5,057 nt of DNA, from the NCBI GenBank assembly GCA_026993275.1, contig JALWUB010000281.1:1-5057 (forward strand), in the 5' to 3' direction. Below the pieces are notes generated by a model that was given only the letters and a program-made list of their open reading frames with translations, made no database searches and was not told the origin of the DNA. Below are positions 1 through 5,057 of this stretch, one piece after another; the stretch's first letter is position 1, and every line of letters starts with the position of its first letter. Origin of the DNA: Robiginitomaculum sp. GTDB taxonomy: Bacteria; Pseudomonadota; Alphaproteobacteria; Caulobacterales; Maricaulaceae. Made by a program: the position numbers and the translations under genes.

Positions 1-52
1 GGTGGTCTATCGCTATGGCCAGCCCGCCAGGCTGGCGCTGAAGGATCAGTGA
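1..52 (+). CDS. cpaB: CpaB-like Flp pilus assembly protein, C-terminal fragment (5' part outside the window)
   Basis: Only the last 16 codons are present, read in the frame starting at base 2 and ending at the TGA at 50-52; the visible peptide is VVYRYGQPARLALKDQ. CpaB/RcpC is a periplasmic protein with SAF domains, anchored by an N-terminal membrane segment, that works with the CpaC secretin. The short tail matches the general form of CpaB C-termini (a beta strand followed by Arg-x-Gly), but is too short for a firm identification. The assignment rests mainly on position: cpaB directly precedes cpaC in Tad clusters. The stop codon lies just before the cpaC start and its last codons contain the cpaC ribosome binding site, so the two genes are co-transcribed and probably translationally coupled. 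Confidence 0.6.
   Translation, partial: VVYRYGQPARLALKDQ
41..45 (+). promoter_or_regulatory. Ribosome binding site for cpaC
   Basis: AAGGA lies inside the last codons of the upstream gene. It sits 9 nt before the ATG at 55 and only 3 nt before the GTG at 49. This spacing is the reason for choosing ATG 55 as the cpaC start. The GTG at 49 overlaps the upstream TGA as GTGA and would add two residues. Confidence 0.55.
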
Positions 53-54
53 GC

Positions 55-1626
55 ATGAAGACCTGGCTGAGCAGTTTGATATTGGCGGCCTGGGCCGGGC
101 TTGCCTGTCTTGCCGCCCCGCCCATGGCGGCCGCCGGTGAAGCGGGCCTTTTGCATGTCAAGATCGACCAGGGCCAGGGCACGGCATCGAAGGCGCTGGT
201 GCTGCCGCTCAACAAGGCGGCGGTGATCGAGCTGCCGGCTGATGCCCGCGACGTGCTGGTGTCCAACCCGGCGATTGTCGATGCGGTGATCCGCACGCCG
301 CGGCGGGTCTATGTGCTGGGCATTGCCCAGGGCCAGGCCAATGCGTTTTTCTTTGATGCCCATGGCAACAAGATTCTCAATCTCGACATCAGTGTCGAGC
401 GCGATGTTGCCGGGCTGGAGGCGACCATTGCCAAACTGCTGCCGCGGGCGCGCATCAAGGTGCACCCAATGGGCGATCATCTGATCCTGTCGGGCACGGT
501 GCCCGATGCCGGCACGGCCGATTCGGCTGTCAGGATTGCCCGCCAGCGTGTCGAGAAGCCGGAGGATGTGCTGTCGCTGCTGACCATACAGGGCAAGGGC
601 CAGGTGCTGCTGAAGGTGCGGGTGGTGGAAATGCAGCGCACCCTGGTCAAGCAGCTTGGCATCAACCTGTCCGGCTCGATTTCCTTTGGCGATTTCGTCG
701 CCCCCGTGCTCAAGCCGCTGATTGAAAATGGCGCGGCGGTGCTCGACCAGTTCGGCAATCCCGTCTTTCAGACCGTGACGCCAGGGCATTTTGGCACCAC
801 CAGCAGCTTTGCGACCAACAATTCCTTTCCTCTGGCCGGGCGCTCGCTGGGCGGGGCTGCGGGCTCTATCGGCTATCAGAACTTCCGCCAAGGGGTGCCG
901 CAATCTTCCATCGGCGCCTCCATCAATGCGCTGGAGCGGGTCGGGCTGGTGCGCACCCTGGCCGAGCCCAATCTGACCGCGATCACCGGCGAGGCGGCAG
1001 ACTTTCTGGCTGGCGGCGAGTTTCCGGTGCCCACCGGGCGGGACAACAATGGCAACATCACCATCGAATACAAGAAATTCGGCGTCGGGCTCAGCTTTAC
1101 GCCGCTGGTCATCAACAAGGGCCGCATTTCCCTGAAAATCTCGACCGAGGTGTCGGAACTGACCACCCAGGGGGCCCTGCAGCTGGGCAGCCAGCCGATT
1201 GTCAATGACCAGGGCAATGCGGTCGGCACCATTGCCGGGCTGACCCTGCCGGCCCTGAGCGTGCGCAGGGCCGAAACCACGATTGAACTGCCCTCGGGCG
1301 GCTCGATGGTCATTGCCGGACTGATCCAGGAAAAAACCAAACAGGCCATTGAGGGCGTGCCCGGCGTCAAGGACCTGCCGGTTCTGGGGGCGCTGTTCCG
1401 CTCGCGCGATTACCAGAATGACGAAACCGAACTGGTGATCATGGTCACGCCCTATCTGGTTGACCCGGCGCATCCGGACGCACTGGCGACGCCTGCGGAC
1501 GGTTTCGCCAATGCCTCGGACCTGGGCACCATATTGTTCGGCCGGCTGAACAAGGTTTACCGCGCCCCCGGCGCGCGCACAGAGGGCAAGCACTGGAGCG
1601 GACCCATTGGCTATGTCCTGGAATAA
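55..1626 (+). CDS. cpaC: CpaC/RcpA, outer-membrane secretin of the Tad (Flp) pilus system
   Basis: CpaC is a 523-residue protein that multimerises into the outer-membrane channel through which the Flp pilus leaves the cell. Residues 1-27 form a Sec signal peptide (MK, hydrophobic core, probable cleavage after AAA at 25-27). Residues about 43-114 match the secretin/pilus N-terminal domain (ELPADARDVLVSNPAIVDAV at 59-78), and about 115-166 a BON-like domain (LILSGTVPDAG near 144-154). The secretin core spans about 184-470: VLLKVRVVEM at 184, VRTLAEPNLTAITGEAADFL at 299-318, then the C-terminal secretin signature with VPGVKDLPVLGALFRS at 435-450 and ELVIMVTPYLV at 459-469. A C-terminal tail ending GPIGYVLE follows, as is usual in alphaproteobacterial CpaC. 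The only cysteine is in the signal peptide, so the mature protein has none. The start is ATG 55; GTG 49 in the same frame is the alternative. The neighbours cpaB, cpaD, cpaE and cpaF make the assignment secure. Confidence 0.95.
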   Translation: MKTWLSSLILAAWAGLACLAAPPMAAAGEAGLLHVKIDQGQGTASKALVLPLNKAAVIELPADARDVLVSNPAIVDAVIRTPRRVYVLGIAQGQANAFFFDAHGNKILNLDISVERDVAGLEATIAKLLPRARIKVHPMGDHLILSGTVPDAGTADSAVRIARQRVEKPEDVLSLLTIQGKGQVLLKVRVVEMQRTLVKQLGINLSGSISFGDFVAPVLKPLIENGAAVLDQFGNPVFQTVTPGHFGTTSSFATNNSFPLAGRSLGGAAGSIGYQNFRQGVPQSSIGASINALERVGLVRTLAEPNLTAITGEAADFLAGGEFPVPTGRDNNGNITIEYKKFGVGLSFTPLVINKGRISLKISTEVSELTTQGALQLGSQPIVNDQGNAVGTIAGLTLPALSVRRAETTIELPSGGSMVIAGLIQEKTKQAIEGVPGVKDLPVLGALFRSRDYQNDETELVIMVTPYLVDPAHPDALATPADGFANASDLGTILFGRLNKVYRAPGARTEGKHWSGPIGYVLE

Positions 1627-1627
1627 C

Positions 1628-1634
1628 AAGGAGG
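1628..1634 (+). promoter_or_regulatory. Strong Shine-Dalgarno sequence for cpaD
   Basis: AAGGAGG lies in the 13-nt gap after the cpaC stop, 5 nt before the ATG at 1640. It fixes the cpaD start at 1640 rather than at the upstream in-frame TTG (1607) or ATG (1613). It is the best Shine-Dalgarno match of the four starts in this window. Confidence 0.85.
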
Positions 1635-1639
1635 CACGC

Positions 1640-2326
1640 ATGGCATATCCTGGCCCGGTCAAGGCCGCTTGCGGCTTCGCAGGCGCCACCGTTCTGGCGC
1701 TCCTGAGCGCCTGCGCGAGCGCGCCGCCCGCCCCCTTTGGCCTGCCGGGCGAAGCCCACAGGATCACTGTCGAGCAACGCCCCGAACGGCTGTCCCTGGC
1801 GCTGTCGCCGCAGATGGCGGGCCTGACGGCGGCGCAGCGCGAAACCCTGCGCGGCTATGCCGCCGCTTATCTGGACCATGGCTATGGGCCGCTGGCGATT
1901 TCCGTTCCCGAAGGCGCCGCCACCAGCCAGGCCGGCCGCCGCGCCGCCCGCGAGGTGCGCAAGACCCTGCATGCCGCGGGCCTTGACTGGGCGGTGATCG
2001 CGCAAGGCAGCTATCAGGCAAGCGGCACGGCGCCGCTTCTGCTCGGCTTTACCCGCTATGTGGCCCATGCCGAGGGCTGCGGCCGCGAATGGCGCAATCT
2101 TGCGACCCGGCCGGGCAATAATGAATCGGCCAATTTTGGCTGCGCCCTGGCGGTCAACACCGCGGCCATGATTGCCGACCCGTATGATCTGGTGCGCCCC
2201 GGTGTCACCCGCCCGCCATCGGCCCAGCGGCGCCAGACGGTCATGGACAAATACGTCAAGGGAGAGCCCACCGGTGCCAAGCGCAGCAGCGATGAAAAGG
2301 TGAAAGTGTCCGATGCCACCGACTGA
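1640..2326 (+). CDS. cpaD: CpaD, pilus assembly lipoprotein of the Tad system
   Basis: This 228-residue lipoprotein belongs to the CpaD family, a component of alphaproteobacterial Tad pilus machines thought to act with the CpaC secretin at the outer membrane. The N-terminus is a lipoprotein signal peptide: a Lys at residue 8, a hydrophobic stretch at 12-22 and the lipobox LSAC with the acylated Cys at 25. An Ala follows at +2, with no inner-membrane retention Asp. The family signature lies at residues 146-185: a GCGREW segment (C147, W151), then NNESANFGCALAVNTAAMIADP and DLVRPG. Cysteines 147 and 168 are the only ones in the mature protein besides the lipid Cys, so a disulfide between them is possible in the periplasm (inference). 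The C-terminus, after RPPSAQRRQTVMDKYVKGEPT, is hydrophilic and probably disordered. The start is set by the AAGGAGG 5 nt upstream. The last 14 nt overlap cpaE in another frame. Confidence 0.93.
   Translation: MAYPGPVKAACGFAGATVLALLSACASAPPAPFGLPGEAHRITVEQRPERLSLALSPQMAGLTAAQRETLRGYAAAYLDHGYGPLAISVPEGAATSQAGRRAAREVRKTLHAAGLDWAVIAQGSYQASGTAPLLLGFTRYVAHAEGCGREWRNLATRPGNNESANFGCALAVNTAAMIADPYDLVRPGVTRPPSAQRRQTVMDKYVKGEPTGAKRSSDEKVKVSDATD
2297..2303 (+). promoter_or_regulatory. Probable ribosome binding site for cpaE inside the cpaD 3' end
   Basis: AAGGTGA lies 9 nt before the ATG at 2313 and is embedded in the cpaD coding sequence. Together with the 14-nt overlap of the two genes (2313-2326), it suggests that ribosomes finishing cpaD help start cpaE. 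The match to the Shine-Dalgarno consensus is moderate. Confidence 0.5.
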
Positions 2327-3794
2327 GCCGCAAAGCACAGCGAACGCCCTGGCGGATGCCTTTGATTTCGAGGACGAGTTCGAGCCGTCCGCGGCATTCG
2401 AACTGCCGGGCGAGGCGGCGCTTGAGCCCGTGGAGGGTTTTCCTGCCCAGGGCGAGCTGGCACCGCCTGCGGCCATTGCCGGGGACTTGCCGCCCTTTGG
2501 CCTGGCTGGCGATACCGGCACGGCGGATGCCTTTGCACCGCCGCCAGCGCCAGCGCCCGCGCCTGCGGCCGAGCCGGAATGGGCATCCGAAAGCGCAGGC
2601 ATTGCCGATCAGCCGGTGCCGCGCATCAGCATCTGTGCCTTTTGCGAGCGCCCCGATACGGTCGCCCTGGTGCAACAGGCGGCCCGCGACCGGCGCCTGG
2701 CGCGGGCCCATACCGAAGCCCGGCTGGGCGGCCTGCCTGCCGCCATCGAGCACTATCACAATGAAAACACGCCCAATCTGATCCTGGTTGAATCGGGCAT
2801 GCGCGGCCAGGCCCTGTTCGAGCAGTTGGAAGAGCTGGCCAATGTCTGCGATACCGGCACCAAGGTGGTCATCATCGGCGCCGCCAATGATGTCGCCCTT
2901 TACCGCGAATTGCTGCGCCGCGGCATCAGTGACTATCTGGTGCCGCCGCTGACGCCGCTGCACCTGATCCGCTCGATTGCCGATCTGTTCATTGATCCGG
3001 ACCAGCCGTTTGCCGGCAAGGTCACGGCCTTTATTGGCGCCAAGGGCGGCGTCGGCGCCTCGACCCTGGCGCACAATACCGCCTGGCAGATTGCCGAGGC
3101 GCGGGTGGATACGGCGATTCTGGACCTGGACCTGCCCTTTGGCACGGCCGGGCTGGATTTCAATCAGGATGGCGCCAGCAATATCGGCGCCGCCCTGGCC
3201 GAGCCCGAGCGTGTGGACGATGTGCTGATCGAGCGTTTGCAGACCCGCTGCACCGAGCATTTGTCCCTGTTTACCGCCCCGGCAACGCTGGAGCGCGAAT
3301 GGGAGCTGGATGCCAGCGCGTATGACACGGTGATTTCCCAGGTGCGCTCTGGCACGCCGCATGTGGTGCTGGACCTGCCCCATGGCTGGAACAGCTGGAT
3401 CAAGTCCACCCTGTTTGCCGCTGATGACATTGTCATTGTCACCTCGCCGGATCTCGCCGGATTGCGCAATGCCAAGAACCTTTATGACCTGCTCAAGGAC
3501 ATGCGCAGCAATGATGGCCCGCCGCATATTGTGGTCAATCAGGTCGGCGTGCCCAAGCGCCCGGAAATTCCCATCAAGGATTTTGCCGGGGCGCTTGGCC
3601 AGGAACCGGCGCTGGTGCTGCCGTTCGAGCCGGCGATTTTCGGCCAGGCGGCCAATAACGGCCAGATGATTCAGGAGATCAAGGCCGATTCGAAAGCGGC
3701 CCTGGGCATGGCGCATCTGGCCGGTCTGATCACCGGCCGCGCCATCGGCGTGCGCAAGCCCAGCCTGTTCGCCAGAATGCTGGGCCGGGGCTAG
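2313..3794 (+). CDS. cpaE: CpaE/TadZ, MinD/ParA-type ATPase of the Tad system with an atypical receiver domain
   Basis: CpaE is a 493-residue cytoplasmic protein of the family that localises the Tad pilus machine, to a cell pole in Caulobacter. Residues 1-103 form an acidic, Pro/Ala-rich, probably disordered tail. Residues about 104-226 have the fold pattern of a response-regulator receiver domain, but the phospho-acceptor position at the end of beta-3 (NLILVES) is Glu 160 and the conserved Lys near DYLVPP is absent, so phosphorylation is unlikely. Residues about 236-480 are a MinD/ParA-like ATPase. Its deviant Walker A is GAKGGVGAST at 242-251, with signature Lys 244 present but Ala 249 in place of the second Lys. 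ILDLDLPFGTAGLDF at 269-283 is a CpaE hallmark, and VVLDLPHGWN at 351-360 is the Walker B region. The start ATG overlaps the cpaD stop by 14 nt. cpaF follows after 6 nt in the same frame. Confidence 0.94.
   Translation: MPPTEPQSTANALADAFDFEDEFEPSAAFELPGEAALEPVEGFPAQGELAPPAAIAGDLPPFGLAGDTGTADAFAPPPAPAPAPAAEPEWASESAGIADQPVPRISICAFCERPDTVALVQQAARDRRLARAHTEARLGGLPAAIEHYHNENTPNLILVESGMRGQALFEQLEELANVCDTGTKVVIIGAANDVALYRELLRRGISDYLVPPLTPLHLIRSIADLFIDPDQPFAGKVTAFIGAKGGVGASTLAHNTAWQIAEARVDTAILDLDLPFGTAGLDFNQDGASNIGAALAEPERVDDVLIERLQTRCTEHLSLFTAPATLEREWELDASAYDTVISQVRSGTPHVVLDLPHGWNSWIKSTLFAADDIVIVTSPDLAGLRNAKNLYDLLKDMRSNDGPPHIVVNQVGVPKRPEIPIKDFAGALGQEPALVLPFEPAIFGQAANNGQMIQEIKADSKAALGMAHLAGLITGRAIGVRKPSLFARMLGRG
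2544..2567 (+). repeat. Tandem hexanucleotide (CCN GCG)x4 encoding Pro-Ala repeats in CpaE
   Basis: Four consecutive copies of Pro-Ala are encoded as cca gcg, cca gcg, ccc gcg, cct gcg within the disordered linker before the receiver domain (residues 78-85). Gain or loss of a unit would change linker length by two residues without a frameshift. It is short and probably a simple linker. Confidence 0.6.
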
Positions 3795-3800
3795 GGCGCC

Positions 3801-5057
3801 ATGTTCGGCAAGCGTATCGCGTCAAATCGCCCCAAGTCCGCCCCGGCGGCGCCGCAACCGGCCAAACCGGTGCGTGCGCCAGCGGCCAAGGCGGCCGAGC
3901 CGCCGCGCCCTGCGGCCAAGCCTGCACCGGCCAAAAGCGCTCCCAAGGCTGCGCCCAGAGCGCCGGAGCCGCGCCGCACGAGCCCTGCCGCGCCGGTGCA
4001 TTCGGAAGAATATTACGCGATCAAGACAACGATCTTCAACGCCCTGATCGACACCATCGACCTGAGCCAGCTGGCCCAGCTCGATGCCGACAGCGCCGCC
4101 GAGGAAATCCGCGATATCGTCACCGAGATCATCTCCATCAAGAATGTGGTGATGTCGATTGCCGAGCAGGAAAGCCTGCTGCAGGATATCTGCAATGACG
4201 TGCTGGGCTATGGTCCGCTGGAGCCGCTGCTGGCGCGCGACGACATTGCCGACATCATGGTCAATGGCGCCGACCGGGTGTTCATCGAAGTCAACGGCAA
4301 GGTCGAAAAGACCAATGTGCGCTTTCGCGACAATGGCCAGCTGATGAACATCTGCCAGCGCATTGTCAGCCAGGTTGGCCGCCGAGTCGATGAATCCAGT
4401 CCCATCTGCGATGCCCGCCTGGAAGACGGCTCGCGTGTCAATGTCATCGCCCCGCCCCTGTCGCTGGACGGGCCGACCCTGACCATCCGCAAGTTCAAGA
4501 AAGACAAGCTGACCATGGATGACCTGGTCAAGTTTGGCTCGATTTCCCCGGCTGGCGCCAAGGTGCTGGGCATTATCGGCGCCTGCCGCTGCAATGTGCT
4601 GATTTCCGGCGGCACCGGCTCGGGCAAGACCACATTGCTGAACTGCATGACCGCCTATATCCAGCCGGACGAGCGCGTCATCACCTGCGAGGACGCCGCC
4701 GAGCTGCAATTGCAGCAGCCCCATGTGGTGCGGCTGGAAACCCGCCCGCCCAATCTGGAAGGCTCCGGTCAGGTGACCATGACCGACCTGGTCAAGAACT
4801 GCCTGCGCATGCGCCCGGAGCGCATTATTGTCGGCGAGGTGCGCGGCCAGGAAGCCTTCGATTTGCTGCAGGCGATGAATACCGGCCATGACGGCTCCAT
4901 GGGCACGATCCATGCCAACAGCCCGCGCGAATCGCTCTCGCGGCTGGAATCGATGATCACCATGGGCGGCTTCAACCTGCCCTCGCGCACCATTCGCGAA
5001 ATGGTGTCGGGCTCCATAGACGTGGTCATCCAGGCCGCGCGCCTGCGCGATGGCTCG
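3801..5057 (+). CDS. cpaF: CpaF/TadA, Tad pilus secretion ATPase (3' end beyond the window)
   Basis: This is a hexameric type II/IV secretion ATPase that powers pilin assembly at the inner-membrane platform. 419 codons are visible, read open to the last base with no stop; the family is usually a few dozen residues longer. Residues 1-66 are a basic Ala/Pro/Lys tail. Residues about 67-225 hold the N-terminal domain with GYGPLEPLL at 137-145 and the IADIMVNG motif at 149-156. The ATPase core follows: Walker A GGTGSGKT at 270-277, Asp box VITCEDAAELQL at 293-304, Walker B region MRPERIIVGEVRG at 337-349 (Glu 346) and His box TGHDGSMGTIHAN at 361-373. All key residues are intact. The ATG at 3801 is chosen because the only nearby upstream in-frame codon of interest is the cpaE TAG itself (3792-3794). 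The Shine-Dalgarno is weak (AGGG at 3793-3796, 4 nt away), so translation probably depends on coupling to cpaE. Confidence 0.95.
   Translation, partial: MFGKRIASNRPKSAPAAPQPAKPVRAPAAKAAEPPRPAAKPAPAKSAPKAAPRAPEPRRTSPAAPVHSEEYYAIKTTIFNALIDTIDLSQLAQLDADSAAEEIRDIVTEIISIKNVVMSIAEQESLLQDICNDVLGYGPLEPLLARDDIADIMVNGADRVFIEVNGKVEKTNVRFRDNGQLMNICQRIVSQVGRRVDESSPICDARLEDGSRVNVIAPPLSLDGPTLTIRKFKKDKLTMDDLVKFGSISPAGAKVLGIIGACRCNVLISGGTGSGKTTLLNCMTAYIQPDERVITCEDAAELQLQQPHVVRLETRPPNLEGSGQVTMTDLVKNCLRMRPERIIVGEVRGQEAFDLLQAMNTGHDGSMGTIHANSPRESLSRLESMITMGGFNLPSRTIREMVSGSIDVVIQAARLRDGS
3831..3989 (+). repeat. Low-complexity Ala/Pro/Lys-rich segment in the CpaF N-terminus
   Basis: Residues 11-63 of CpaF are almost only Ala, Pro, Lys, Arg and Ser, with imperfectly repeated PAK/AAK/APK units. 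At the DNA level GCGGCCAAG recurs at 3882-3890 and 3912-3920, and CCGGCCAAA at 3858-3866 and 3927-3935. It encodes a flexible, positively charged tail before the first folded domain. Such tails vary in length between CpaF proteins, so this is not evidence of a separate function. Confidence 0.6.

Noticed and set aside
97..114. Possible lipobox around Cys 18 of CpaC
   Set aside because: Gly rather than Leu/Val/Ile is at the -3 position, and a good signal peptidase I site (AAA before Gly 28) follows. Ordinary secretin export fits better.
1607..1639. Upstream starts for cpaD (TTG 1607, ATG 1613)
   Set aside because: They would place 11 or 9 extra hydrophilic residues ahead of the lipoprotein signal peptide and ignore the AAGGAGG located 5 nt before ATG 1640.
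46..1767. 573-codon open frame on the minus strand opposite cpaC and the start of cpaD
   Set aside because: The translation is rich in His, Gln, Arg and Gly, with no recognisable domain. It lies opposite a clear secretin gene and is the typical shadow of a high-GC gene with strong third-position bias.
1445..2602. 385-codon open frame on the minus strand across cpaC, cpaD and cpaE
   Set aside because: It spans three well-supported genes on the opposite strand, and its Gly/Ala/Ser-rich start is the antisense of the CpaE Pro/Ala linker.
2256..3716. 486-codon open frame on the minus strand opposite cpaE
   Set aside because: It has the same shadow composition and no family resemblance, while the + strand encodes an unmistakable CpaE ATPase.
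3719..3738. Inverted repeat GGCCGGT / ACCGGCC with a 6-nt loop near the 3' end of cpaE
   Set aside because: It is a perfect 7-bp stem but lies within the cpaE coding sequence, has no following T run and is of a length expected by chance in GC-rich DNA. It is not supported as a terminator or attenuator.
3822..4913. 363-codon open frame on the minus strand opposite cpaF
   Set aside because: It is the antisense shadow of the conserved CpaF ATPase, with His/Gln/Gly-rich low-complexity sequence and no domain.

Overview
The window is an internal piece of a Tad/Flp (Cpa) pilus assembly operon, read entirely on the + strand and coding almost end to end. The order is cpaB (last 16 codons) - cpaC - cpaD - cpaE - cpaF (5' 419 codons, cut by the window end). 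The high GC content (judged by eye, not computed), the gene order and above all the presence of a CpaD lipoprotein point to an alphaproteobacterium with a Caulobacter/Rhizobium-type cpa cluster. I cannot name the genus from the sequence.

Layout: positions 1-52 hold the C-terminus of a CpaB-like periplasmic protein. Positions 55-1626 encode the outer-membrane secretin CpaC (RcpA). Positions 1640-2326 encode the lipoprotein CpaD. Positions 2313-3794 encode CpaE (TadZ), a MinD/ParA-type ATPase with a degenerate receiver domain. From 3801 to the window end is CpaF (TadA), the secretion ATPase. The junctions are tight: a 2-nt gap (or 4-nt overlap, depending on start), a 13-nt gap carrying a strong Shine-Dalgarno sequence, a 14-nt overlap and a 6-nt gap. 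This implies a single polycistronic transcript with translational coupling. No promoter, terminator, RNA gene, mobile element or CRISPR array is visible, and no stretch over 300 bases lacks a gene.

How the genes work together, from family knowledge: CpaC forms the outer-membrane pore, CpaB and CpaD support it from the periplasm and outer membrane, CpaE positions the machine at its cellular site, and CpaF hydrolyses ATP in the cytoplasm to drive pilin export through the inner-membrane platform (TadB/TadC, expected downstream of the window). The result is Flp-type adhesive pili.

This is a known system, and I see no undescribed machinery. The most notable local feature is a pair of oppositely charged disordered tails. 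The first 103 residues of CpaE carry 19 acidic and no Lys/Arg/His residues. The first 66 residues of CpaF, encoded directly downstream, carry 14 Lys/Arg and only 2 acidic residues.
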